A DNA stretch of 64,000 bases, taken from the NCBI RefSeq assembly GCF_001428365.1, contig NZ_LMSH01000001.1, forward strand, positions 481,254 through 545,253, read 5' to 3'. Made by a program: the position numbers and the translations under genes. Below the pieces are notes generated by a model. It had not been told where the DNA came from and searched no databases. It saw nothing but the letters and a program-made list of their open reading frames with translations. The DNA is from Arthrobacter sp. Soil763 (lineage in GTDB: Bacteria > Actinomycetota > Actinomycetes > Actinomycetales > Micrococcaceae). This document shows, piece after piece, positions 34,937 through 42,749 of the stretch (position 1 is its first letter; each line of letters starts with the position of its first letter).

Positions 34937-35571
34937 CTGACATCACCATCATCGGGGCGGGCAACATGGCCCGCGCGATCGGCCTGCGGGCCATCGCCGC
35001 GGGCCGTTCCGTGCAGGTCCTGGACCGGAGCCCGGAAAACGCGGCCGGTCTGGCGGCGGAACTGGCCGAGGGTACGACCTCCGGAGGGCTCGGGGACGTG
35101 CCCGAGGGCGACATTGTGGTGCTGGCGCTGTATTTCGAGCCGGCCAAGGAAGTCGCCATGCACTACGGGGACACCCTGAGCGGGAAGACGGTCGTGGAGA
35201 TCAGCAACCCGGTCAACATGGAAACCGGTGACTCGCTGGTGGTCGGGCCGGGCACGTCCGCGGCGGAGGAAATCGCCCGGTTGCTGCCGGGGGCCCGGGT
35301 GGTGAAGGCGTTCAACACGACCTTCGCCGGCCCGTTGGCAGCCGGGTCCTCCCACGGGATGGCCCTGGACGTGTTCATCGCCTCGGACTCGGAAGCGGCA
35401 CGCAACGAGGTGGCCGCCTTCGCCGCGGCTGCGGGCCTGCGGCCCCTCCAGGTCGGGGCGTTGCGCCATGCCCGCGAGCTGGAGGGGATGCAACTGCTGG
35501 TGATCGGATTGCAGCTGAACCCGGCCTATGAGTCCTTTGACTGGACCACGACCCTGAAGATCCTGGACTGA
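34933..35571 (+). CDS. NADPH-dependent F420 reductase-like protein
   Basis: 212 residues. The Rossmann loop is IIGAGNMARAIG (residues 6-17); VVEISNPVN and VKAFNTTFAGPL are typical of the NADP oxidoreductase, coenzyme F420-dependent family. The later part (LRPLQVGALRHARELEGMQLL) is also conserved. Whether it truly uses F420 is not shown; many such proteins only bind NADP. Coupled to the membrane protein gene upstream. Confidence 0.87.
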   Translation: MTDITIIGAGNMARAIGLRAIAAGRSVQVLDRSPENAAGLAAELAEGTTSGGLGDVPEGDIVVLALYFEPAKEVAMHYGDTLSGKTVVEISNPVNMETGDSLVVGPGTSAAEEIARLLPGARVVKAFNTTFAGPLAAGSSHGMALDVFIASDSEAARNEVAAFAAAAGLRPLQVGALRHARELEGMQLLVIGLQLNPAYESFDWTTTLKILD

Positions 35572-35603
35572 ACGCCGCAGGACCCTCGGGACCCGGTGCC
35601 GGC

Positions 35604-36086
35604 CTAGAGTTCGACCGTGCCGCTCTCGCCGACGCTCATCCGGCTGTTGGTGACCTTTGATTTCACCCACTGCAGTACCGTCGCCGCCGTGCCGCCCGGG
35701 CTGGTCCAGTACTCGGCAGAGTCCGAGTCAACGTGGAGCAGGACAACGCCGGGGGTGTCCGGCCCGTCCGGGAACCATGCCTCGACGGCCTGGTTCCAGC
35801 GGTCGTGGATGGCCTGCCGGTCGGTGACCACCCGGGCCGTCCCCGCCACGGAAACCCATTCGGTGCCCTTGCCGAAGGAGACATTGACCGTGGGCTTGGC
35901 CGTGACGTGCGCGACCTGAGAGGTGTCCTGCGACGTGAAGAACCACATGTCGCCGTCGTCCTGGACGTCCTGGACCGCCAACGGCCGGCTGACCAGGGCG
36001 CCCTCTTCGTTGATGGTTGTGAACATCCCGATCCGCGAGTCGTTGATGATGTCTGTGACCTTGCTGATGTCCTGTGCGTCCGACAT
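35604..36086 (-). CDS. Pyridoxamine 5'-phosphate oxidase-like general stress protein
   Basis: 160 residues. The split-barrel flavin fold is seen in IGMFTTINEEGALVSRPLAVQ, MWFFTSQDTSQVAHV and VNVSFGKGTEWVSVAGTARVV, with the late QAVEAWFPDGPDTPGVVLLHVDSDSAEYW. It resembles the general stress protein 26 group, which binds FMN or F420; the enzyme activity is unknown. The AT-rich stretch upstream (36135-36160) probably holds its promoter. Confidence 0.87.
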   Translation of the reverse strand: MSDAQDISKVTDIINDSRIGMFTTINEEGALVSRPLAVQDVQDDGDMWFFTSQDTSQVAHVTAKPTVNVSFGKGTEWVSVAGTARVVTDRQAIHDRWNQAVEAWFPDGPDTPGVVLLHVDSDSAEYWTSPGGTAATVLQWVKSKVTNSRMSVGESGTVEL

Positions 36087-36202
36087 ATGCCCACCTCATC
36101 CTTGGTTAACGGAGGAAGGTCCTCCTGCCGCCAGCCTAATAATAAGCGTACTTACTTTTCAAGCGCCTGGCTGGCGGCGGGAGGACCCCCGGGGGTGCGG
36201 TG

Positions 36203-37732
36203 CTACTGGCCGCGGGTCAGGACCTGGCCCTTGAAGAACTCGGGCCGCAGCTTGGCCATGATGAGCATGAGCACCGCGCCGAGCAGGATGACGCCGATGC
36301 CGAGGATGAAGACCAGGCCGAGCCCGCCGACCGACGATCCTGAACCGTACTCCGGATCCATCGAGTCGTAGGCGGTCTTGACGAACATCACCAGCAGGAT
36401 GACGCCGCCCAGGAGGGGTGCGAGGAACTTGAAGAAGAACGCGCGCGCCCCGCTGAAGGCCTCGGCCCGGAAGAACCAGACGCAGGCCAGGGCGGTGATG
36501 CCGTAGTAGAAGCAGATCATCATGCCCAGCGCCGTGATGGTGTCCCAGAGCGCGTTTTCGGACAGGGTCCGGGTGACGACGTAGAACGCGGCGGCGGCGA
36601 CGGCCGCGGCAATCGTGGCGTAGCTCGGGGACTTGTAGCTGGGGCTGATTCGGCCGAACTTCTGCGGCAGCGCCTTGTAGTGGCCCATCGAGAGCAGGGT
36701 GCGGGCCGGGGAGACGAAAGTGGACTGCAGCGACGCCGCCGAGCTGCTCAGGATGGCCAGCGACATGAGGATGGCGAACGGGCCCATGACCGGTCCGGCG
36801 AGGACGGCGAAGATGCTGCCCTGGTTCTCCGGGTTTCCGGCGCCGAGGCCTTCCTCGCCGATGCCGGCGTACGCCAGGGTGGCGAGGGCGACGGTCATGT
36901 AGATGATCACGATGACCAGGACGGTGACGGTGGCCGCCCGGCCCGGGGTCTTCTCCGGGTTGCGGGTCTCCTCGTTCATCGTCAGGGTCACGTCCCAGCC
37001 CCAGTAGATGAAGATCGACAGCGAAACGCCGGCGGCGAAGGCGGAGAAGGACTCGACGGCGAACGGGTTGAACCAGTCCGGGGCGATGGCGGTGGCGTCG
37101 AAGGCGGTGCCGTTCGCCACGTGGCTCAAGGCCGCGACGGCGAACCAGCCCAGCACCAGCAGCTGGAAGGCGACCAGGACGTACTGCACGGTCTTGGTGG
37201 TTTCCATGCCGCGGTAGGAGACCCAGCAGGCCAGGGCGATGAAGACCAGCGTCGTGGCGATGTTCAGCGGCAGGTTGGTGGTCAGGTCCGCCAGTTCGGG
37301 GTTGCCGAAGAGCTGGGCCAGCATCAGGTAGAAGAAGTCGACGGCGACAGCGGCCAGGTTGGACAGCACGATGATGGTCGCCGCGATGAGCCCCCAGCCG
37401 CCCATCCAGCCGAGCCACGGGCCGAAGGCCCGCGATGCCCAGGTGAACGAGGTGCCCGCATCGGGCATGGCGTTGTTCAGCTCCCGGTAGCCGAAGGCCA
37501 CCAGCAGCATCGGGATGAAGCCGACCAGGAAGATGGCCGGCAGGTGGACGCCGACCTCGGAAACGGTCGGGCCCAGGGCCGCGGTCAGGGTGTAGGCCGG
37601 GGCGATGCAGGAGACGCCGATGACGACGGCGCCGATCAGCCCCACCGATCCGGCCTTCAGCCCTTTCTCGCTCAGGCCGTGGTCCTGCTGGCGGTGTGCT
37701 GCGGCCTTGGCGGTCGCGTGTTCGGTGCTCAT
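36203..37732 (-). CDS. APC family amino acid/polyamine permease
   Basis: 509 residues, about twelve membrane segments. The first helix has GSVGLIGAVVIGVSCIAPAYTL and the substrate-path motif near YRELNNAMPDAGTSFTWASRAFGPWLGW, typical of APC permeases close to the putrescine importer PuuP group. It lies in one minus-strand run with a universal stress protein and an amine oxidase, so putrescine or a similar amine is the likely cargo. The stress protein gene overlaps it by 4 bases. Confidence 0.9.
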   Translation of the reverse strand: MSTEHATAKAAAHRQQDHGLSEKGLKAGSVGLIGAVVIGVSCIAPAYTLTAALGPTVSEVGVHLPAIFLVGFIPMLLVAFGYRELNNAMPDAGTSFTWASRAFGPWLGWMGGWGLIAATIIVLSNLAAVAVDFFYLMLAQLFGNPELADLTTNLPLNIATTLVFIALACWVSYRGMETTKTVQYVLVAFQLLVLGWFAVAALSHVANGTAFDATAIAPDWFNPFAVESFSAFAAGVSLSIFIYWGWDVTLTMNEETRNPEKTPGRAATVTVLVIVIIYMTVALATLAYAGIGEEGLGAGNPENQGSIFAVLAGPVMGPFAILMSLAILSSSAASLQSTFVSPARTLLSMGHYKALPQKFGRISPSYKSPSYATIAAAVAAAAFYVVTRTLSENALWDTITALGMMICFYYGITALACVWFFRAEAFSGARAFFFKFLAPLLGGVILLVMFVKTAYDSMDPEYGSGSSVGGLGLVFILGIGVILLGAVLMLIMAKLRPEFFKGQVLTRGQ

Positions 37733-38643
37733 GCTTGTGCCTCTCGGGAGGTGTCATTCGACGTTGAATGGGTCAGGTGCTTCAGTTCGTAGTCGCTGGG
37801 GACCACGATCATCGGCACCGGCAGGGCGCGCAGGATGCGGTTGGCGGTGCTGCCCAGGAAGATGGAGCGGCTCCGGGCGAGACGGCTCGAGCCGATCAGC
37901 AGGATCTCGCCGTCCTCCCAGTCCAGCCGGTCGACGGCCTCTTCGACGCTGCGGCCCTGGGCAACGACGACGTCGGCCTTCACTGCCGGCGCGGCGCCGG
38001 AAGCATCGGTGGGTAGTGCCGCGGCCAAGTGCTTGCCGGCGTAGTCGCGGGCGGTTTCGGCGGCGTCGGCCGCACCACCCTCGTCCAGGGTCAGCAGCGA
38101 CACGACCCGCAGCGGCACCTGCCGGTTCACCGCCATGGAGACGGCGAAGTCCAGCAGTTCCTCGGCGCCGGGCCGGTCGCCCAGACCGCAGCTGACGCGG
38201 GTCAGCGCCTCCCGGCGGTGGTACCCGTGCGGGGCCAGCGCCACCGGGACGGTGGCGGCATGCAGCAGGGCACCGGCCACCGATCCGACGGTGAACCGCT
38301 TGAACAGACCGTTGCTGGTGGCGCCGATGATGAGCATGTCCGCGCCGAACTCATCGCAGGCGTCGATCAGGGTCTGCGCGTCGGATTCGCCGCTGCGGAT
38401 GTGCGCCTTCGCCGGAACGTCGGCCGGCACCAGGGCCAGGGCCTCGTCCAGCCACTCGGCGGCCTGCTGGTGCAGGTAGCTGTCGTAGCCGGCGGCCGGA
38501 GCATGCGCGGCGTTGAACGGACCGGGCTCCGGGATCGCCACCACCAGGTCCAGGGCCGCGCCGCGGCCGCGGGCCAGGGAGACGGCCAGGTTTACCGCGT
38601 CGCGGCCTCTGGCATTCGCTGAATACCCCACTACGTAACGCAT
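37729..38643 (-). CDS. Tandem universal stress protein
   Basis: 304 residues from the ATG at 38643. There are two Usp domains: residues 1-140 (RYVVGYSANARGRDAV to GATSNGLFKRFTVGSVAGALL) and about 150-290 (ending GSSRLARSRSIFLGSTANRILRALPVPMIVV). The glycine-rich ATP-binding patterns are present in both. It is sandwiched between an amine oxidase gene and an amine permease gene and overlaps the latter, so it probably tunes uptake rather than general stress; this is inference. Confidence 0.88.
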   Translation of the reverse strand: MRYVVGYSANARGRDAVNLAVSLARGRGAALDLVVAIPEPGPFNAAHAPAAGYDSYLHQQAAEWLDEALALVPADVPAKAHIRSGESDAQTLIDACDEFGADMLIIGATSNGLFKRFTVGSVAGALLHAATVPVALAPHGYHRREALTRVSCGLGDRPGAEELLDFAVSMAVNRQVPLRVVSLLTLDEGGAADAAETARDYAGKHLAAALPTDASGAAPAVKADVVVAQGRSVEEAVDRLDWEDGEILLIGSSRLARSRSIFLGSTANRILRALPVPMIVVPSDYELKHLTHSTSNDTSREAQA

Positions 38644-38702
38644 CTGGCCGACCTCTCTGGTTATTGGGTTAGTGGTTGGAGATAAAGGGTGGTGCCGCGC
38701 GG

Positions 38703-40094
38703 CTAGCGCGCTGCCGGCGTCCGGTCGGCCGCGCCCACGATCCGGGCCGCTACCTGGCGTCCCATCCGTACCGCGCCGTCCACGTGCTGGTATCCCTCGG
38801 CCGCAAGGTCGGAGGAGGCCCAGTAGATCGGGCCCACCGGGGCGTGCTGGTCCTTGCCGTAGCGGTGCAGGCCGCCCAGGTCGTAGCTGGCCGCGTAGGC
38901 GCCGCGGGTCCATTCCTCCGAGCCCCAGTCGGACTCGTAGTAGACCTCAGGGGTGAGGGCTTTCTCGCCCAGGAAGCCGGCGATCGATTCGAGGATGGCG
39001 CGGCGGCGTTCGTCGGCGCTGAGCTCGAACATGGCATCGGCCTTCTCGTCGGAGACGAAGCCCACCAGGGTGCCCCGGGCATCGCCGTGGTTGGTGTTGT
39101 CGTACACCTCCTGGACCAGCGCATCGGCCCCGAAGCAGGTCCCGGAGAGTCCGTCCTCCCGCCAGAAGGGGGTGCTGTAGACGGCGTGCACCTTGATTAC
39201 CAGGCCCAGCGATTGGTGCTGGTGCATCTGGTGCTGGCGGCGCGGCAGCGGCGGGTCGTAGGAGACGCGGGAATAAAGGTTCGGCGGCACCGCCATGATG
39301 ACGAAGCGGGCGTTGACGGCGGCGCGGTCGGAAGCCACGGTGGCCCGTGGGGAGCCACCTTCGCGGCCTTCCTCCCAACGGATCGTGCGCACGGGGCTGG
39401 AGAGGACGACGTCGTCGCCCAGTTCCGCTGCCTGAAGCAGCGAGACCTGCTGCATGCCGCCGACGACGCGCTTGTCCAGGATGAAGTCCTCGTCGGTGAG
39501 GTTGGTGAAGGAACCGGCGGACGCGGCCATCAGCACGGCCTGCAGGGCCGAGAACGCGTGCGCGGGTTTGGTGAGCATGCCGCCGGCGATGAACAGGCCG
39601 ATGTTGTTGCAGGCCTCCTCGTCCGGGGAGTTCGCGCGCAGCCAGTGGTGGAAGGAGATCGTGTCCAGTTCGCGGGCCTTGGGGTGCGCCCAGGGTTCCT
39701 CGGCACCGATTTCCTCGGCCAGGGAATCCAGCAGGGCGGTCAGCTTGTCCATCTCCGCGGCGGTGCCTTCACTCACCGGGAAGGTGTCGCCGGTGTAGAG
39801 GGTCCGCTTGCCGTCGGCGCCGATGTAGACCGACTGGCCGGCACGGTAGCGGTCGTAGGTCTGCAGCCCGAGCTCGTCCAGCAGGCCCAGCAGCGCGGTC
39901 TGGTCCGGCGAGACCCACTGTCCGCCGATTTCCAGCATGGCGCCGTCAACGGTGTCGGTCCAGGTCCGGCCGCCCACCCGGTCGCGTGCCTCCAGGACGG
40001 CGACGCTCAGTCCCGCCTTCCGCAGTTCGCGGGCTGCGGTCAGCCCTGCGGGTCCGGCTCCGACAATGGCGACGTCGCGGTCAAGTTCCAGCAT
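38703..40094 (-). CDS. Flavin monoamine oxidase, putrescine oxidase-like
   Basis: 463 residues from the ATG at 40094 with GAGG 5 bases upstream; the long in-frame extension runs antisense through the tetR gene. The FAD motif is VAIVGAGPAGLTAARELRKAG, followed by EARDRVGGRTWT and the EIGGQWV segment. The C-terminal flavin motif is near GPIYWASSDLAAEGYQHVDGAVRMG. Overall it resembles actinobacterial putrescine oxidases, which make 4-aminobutanal, ammonia and peroxide. It heads an operon with the stress protein and APC permease. Confidence 0.9.
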   Translation of the reverse strand: MLELDRDVAIVGAGPAGLTAARELRKAGLSVAVLEARDRVGGRTWTDTVDGAMLEIGGQWVSPDQTALLGLLDELGLQTYDRYRAGQSVYIGADGKRTLYTGDTFPVSEGTAAEMDKLTALLDSLAEEIGAEEPWAHPKARELDTISFHHWLRANSPDEEACNNIGLFIAGGMLTKPAHAFSALQAVLMAASAGSFTNLTDEDFILDKRVVGGMQQVSLLQAAELGDDVVLSSPVRTIRWEEGREGGSPRATVASDRAAVNARFVIMAVPPNLYSRVSYDPPLPRRQHQMHQHQSLGLVIKVHAVYSTPFWREDGLSGTCFGADALVQEVYDNTNHGDARGTLVGFVSDEKADAMFELSADERRRAILESIAGFLGEKALTPEVYYESDWGSEEWTRGAYAASYDLGGLHRYGKDQHAPVGPIYWASSDLAAEGYQHVDGAVRMGRQVAARIVGAADRTPAAR

Positions 40095-40133
40095 GATGTC
40101 CTCTCTGCGGCCGCTGAAGTGACGCGGCCCACT

Positions 40134-40152
40134 AAATGAATGCCATTCATTT
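40134..40152. promoter_or_regulatory. 19-bp palindrome, TetR operator
   Basis: AAATGAATGCCATTCATTT: 9-base arms around one central C, in the 156-base gap between the divergent amine oxidase and tetR genes. Placement and shape suit a TetR-family dimer repressing both promoters. Confidence 0.8.
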
Positions 40153-40250
40153 GTGACGACTATAGCCCGCCCCGCGGAAAGAGGGAAGACCCCGCGCAAA
40201 ATCGCTTCCGGTGGAATACTCAAGAGGACAGTCCAGGAGAAAGGCCCGAA

Positions 40251-40940
40251 ATGCCGGCAACGCCAAGCGCCACCGCGGACCCGCACCGCCCGGACGCCAA
40301 GCCGCGCCGCCGCGTGGGCCGGCCCGCCTCGGCGGTTCTTGACCAGGAGGGCATCACCGCTGCGGCCCTGCGGCTGGTCCGCAAGAGCGGGTACGACGGC
40401 TTCACTATGGCGGCCCTGGCACGGACCCTGAACGTCGCGCCGTCTGCCCTGTACAACCACGTTTCGTCCAAGCGCGACGTCCTGGTCCTGGTCCAGGACC
40501 ACCTGACGTCGTTCGTGGACGTGTCGGCGTTCGAGACCCAGCCCTGGGACCAGGCCGTGCGGGACTGGGCCTGGAGCTACCGCGACGTCTTTGCCCGGCA
40601 CACTCCGCTGATCCCGGTGATCGCCGTGTTGCCCGTGGCCGATGCCCCCAAGACCCTGGCCATGTACGAAGCCGTCAGCGCCGGGTTCCGGCGGGCCGGC
40701 TTTCCGCAGGAGCGCATCATTCCCGCCATCGTGGCCCTGGAGTCCTTTATCTTTGGCTCGGCCTATGACGTCACGGCGCCGGCGGACATCTTTGATTCCG
40801 GCAGCCTCGGGGCCGCGACGCCGAACTTCTCCGCCGCCGTCGCAAGCCTGGGCGACCAGGGCTACACCAACCAGGCGGACGTGGCCTTCAGCCTCGGGCT
40901 GGAGGCGCTGGTGGCGGGCTTCGGGGCGCTGCGGTCCTGA
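40251..40940 (+). CDS. TetR/AcrR family regulator
   Basis: 229 residues from the ATG at 40251 with AGGAGAAAGG upstream. The HTH is at about residues 30-75: GITAAALRLVRKSGYDGFTMAALARTLNVAPSALYNHVSSKRDVL is continuous there. The C-terminal ligand domain is of the TetR_C type. It is divergent from the putrescine oxidase-like operon and most likely represses it, with a polyamine or its aldehyde as inducer (inference). Confidence 0.9.
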   Translation: MPATPSATADPHRPDAKPRRRVGRPASAVLDQEGITAAALRLVRKSGYDGFTMAALARTLNVAPSALYNHVSSKRDVLVLVQDHLTSFVDVSAFETQPWDQAVRDWAWSYRDVFARHTPLIPVIAVLPVADAPKTLAMYEAVSAGFRRAGFPQERIIPAIVALESFIFGSAYDVTAPADIFDSGSLGAATPNFSAAVASLGDQGYTNQADVAFSLGLEALVAGFGALRS

Positions 40941-41014
40941 CACGCGGCGCCCGGCGGTCCCCCGGCAGGACTCCGGCCGTCAGCCGGCTAAGGCGGCACA
41001 TCTACACGGCAAAC

Positions 41015-41050
41015 AAAAAAGAACCCCGGTCCGAAGACCGGGGTTCTTTC
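41015..41050 (-). terminator. Rho-independent terminator of tRNA-Leu
   Basis: Stem 41021-41031 with 41036-41046 (11 bp); on the minus strand the loop is TTCG closed by C-G, a very stable tetraloop, followed by six T (41015-41020). It lies just 3' of tRNA-Leu. Confidence 0.88.
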
Positions 41051-41057
41051 ATCTGCG

Positions 41058-41140
41058 TGCGCGAGGGGGGATTTGAACCCCCACGCCCTTTCGGACACTG
41101 GCACCTGAAGCCAGCGCGTCTGCCGTTCCGCCACTCGCGC
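41058..41140 (-). tRNA. tRNA-Leu (CAG)
   Basis: 83 bases. The acceptor arm is GCGCGAG pairing with CTCGCGC; the anticodon loop TTCAGGT gives CAG; a long variable arm (GTGTCCGAAAGGGCG region) marks it as a class II tRNA, and GGTTCAAATCC is the T loop. CCA is not encoded. A tRNA-Leu next to fhaA is also the order seen in mycobacteria. Confidence 0.93.
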
Positions 41141-41524
41141 GCAACTTCTTCCACATCGGAGGGAGCCGGAATCCGTTTCCAACCTCGTAAAAGCAGCGAG
41201 ATCAAGCATAACGGACAAACGGCGGAAAACACTAATCGGCCTCCGGGAAGGTCCCGGGCCGCGTTGGGCAGCCGGCGCCGCGCCCTCTGCCAGGCCCCCG
41301 GCGGGGAGGCGGCGCGGAGGGCAACGGGACGGGTATCGGCGCATGTCAGCGCCGCGGCGGGGCAAATTTTCCGGCAGCGGCCGCGGGCCTCATTAAGGCC
41401 ATTCCCAGCCTCGCCCAGTAGTATCTGATCTAGGAGTGCCCGATTCCCGGGGACACCTGCGATTGTTGGAAACCGAGTTCCGGAACAAACACTGCCCCGC
41501 AGTTGCCAGGAAAGGAGAAGGACC
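41141..41524. other. 384-base gap upstream of the fhaA operon
   Basis: No gene seen. A possible -10 (TAGTAT) lies at 41418-41423, and a very strong ribosome site (GGAAAGGAGAAGGA) precedes fhaA. The promoter of the seven-gene cell-division operon must lie here. Confidence 0.4.
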
Positions 41525-42268
41525 ATGGGCTTGCTGGACAAAGTCGAGCGCGGCATCGAAAAGGCCGTCCGCGGAGTCTTCTCCACCGGTTCCCGCGCGC
41601 AGGTCGAGCCGGTCGAGATCGCCAGCCATCTCCGCCGCGAGGTGGATAACAAGGCTCTCACCATCGCCGCCGGCCGCACCCTCGCTCCGAATGTTTTCGA
41701 CGTCCTGCTCAGCGGTGACGATTTCCAGCGCGCCCAGGAATGGGGCACGCCGCTGGCAGAGGAACTGTGCGACGTCGTCATCAACCACGTCCGCAGCCAG
41801 GGTTACACGCTGCAGGGCCCGGTCCGGATCAGCTTCCGACGCGACGAGGACCGGCGCGCCGGCGATTTCGAGATCGCATCACGGACTGAAAAAGCCCCGG
41901 GCGCAGCTCCCCAGGCCGCGGGGCAGCCCGCCATGCCGGCAGCACCGACCCGGCAACCCGGCCGCCTCCAGCCCGTGCTGGACATCGACGGCCAGCGTTA
42001 CTCGCTGAACGCGCCCTCCGTCGTACTGGGCCGCTCCTCCGAGGCGGACATCCTGATCGACGACACCGGGGTCTCGCGCCGGCACCTGGAAATCCGCAGC
42101 GGCCAGGGCACCGCGCAGGCGATCGACCTGGGCTCCACGAACGGCAGTTACGTCAACGGCCACAAGGTCGTGGGAAGCTCCGAACTCACCGACGGCGCAA
42201 CGATCACGATGGGACGGACCAAAATCACTTTCCGCCTGATGCCCGCGAACCCGGGCGGCCGCCCGTGA
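41525..42268 (+). CDS. fhaA: FHA domain protein FhaA
   Basis: 247 residues. The N-terminal 120 residues are the DUF3662 domain (GLLDKVERGIEKAVRGVFS, VEIASHLRREVDNKAL, FDVLLSGDDFQRAQEWG). After a Pro/Ala linker comes a C-terminal FHA domain (about 153-240) with LGRSSEADILIDDTGVSRRHLEI and DLGSTNGSYVNG, the phosphothreonine-binding residues. It recruits kinase-phosphorylated partners, as FhaA of mycobacteria does with MviN. The next gene overlaps by 4 bases. Confidence 0.95.
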   Translation: MGLLDKVERGIEKAVRGVFSTGSRAQVEPVEIASHLRREVDNKALTIAAGRTLAPNVFDVLLSGDDFQRAQEWGTPLAEELCDVVINHVRSQGYTLQGPVRISFRRDEDRRAGDFEIASRTEKAPGAAPQAAGQPAMPAAPTRQPGRLQPVLDIDGQRYSLNAPSVVLGRSSEADILIDDTGVSRRHLEIRSGQGTAQAIDLGSTNGSYVNGHKVVGSSELTDGATITMGRTKITFRLMPANPGGRP

Positions 42269-42747
42269 GCGAACTGACCATCACCGCACTGCGCTTTGGT
42301 TTCCTGATTCTCCTCTGGGTGCTGATCTTCAGCATTGTCTCGGCCATGCGCCGGGACCTCATGATCGGCCGCAAGGCGGCCGCCGGGGCACCAACGGCGC
42401 GGCAGGTACGCCGGAACCCGGCCCTGGCCGAGCCCGCCCCGGCCCCCGTAAAGCAGCAGGCACGGCAGCTCGTCGTGACCGAGGGCCCGCTGAAGGGCAC
42501 CACCCTGCCGCTGGCGGCCAGCCCCATCCTGCTCGGCCGCGCGCAGGAAGCCACCCTGGTCCTGGAGGACGACTACGCCTCCGGCCGGCACGCGCGCCTC
42601 TTCCCGCAAGGCAGCCGCTGGTTCATCGAGGACCTCGGGTCCACCAACGGCACGTATCTGGCAGACCAGCAGCTGACCCGGGCCCTCCCGGTGGAGCTGG
42701 GTGTCCCCGTGAGAATCGGCAAGACGGTCATTGAATTGAGGCCGTAG
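42265..42747 (+). CDS. fhaB: FHA domain protein FhaB (FipA-like)
   Basis: 160 residues, GTG start overlapping fhaA. One N-terminal membrane helix (residues 8-28, FGFLILLWVLIFSIVSAM), a Pro/Ala linker, then an FHA domain with LGRAQEATLVLEDDYASGRHARL and DLGSTNGTYLADQ. It should be a membrane-tethered phosphothreonine reader near the division site. It is separated from pstP by only 2 bases. Confidence 0.93.
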   Translation: MSELTITALRFGFLILLWVLIFSIVSAMRRDLMIGRKAAAGAPTARQVRRNPALAEPAPAPVKQQARQLVVTEGPLKGTTLPLAASPILLGRAQEATLVLEDDYASGRHARLFPQGSRWFIEDLGSTNGTYLADQQLTRALPVELGVPVRIGKTVIELRP

Positions 42748-42749
42748 CC

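Noticed and set aside
36159..37757. 532-codon minus-strand frame overlapping the APC permease
   Set aside because: Its Arg/Gly/His/Pro-rich product is a +1 shadow of the permease gene, which has full APC motifs.
40095..40943. N-terminal extension of the amine oxidase to a 746-residue protein
   Set aside because: The extension is antisense to a good tetR gene and crosses the operator; the ATG at 40094 has a ribosome site directly before the FAD motif.
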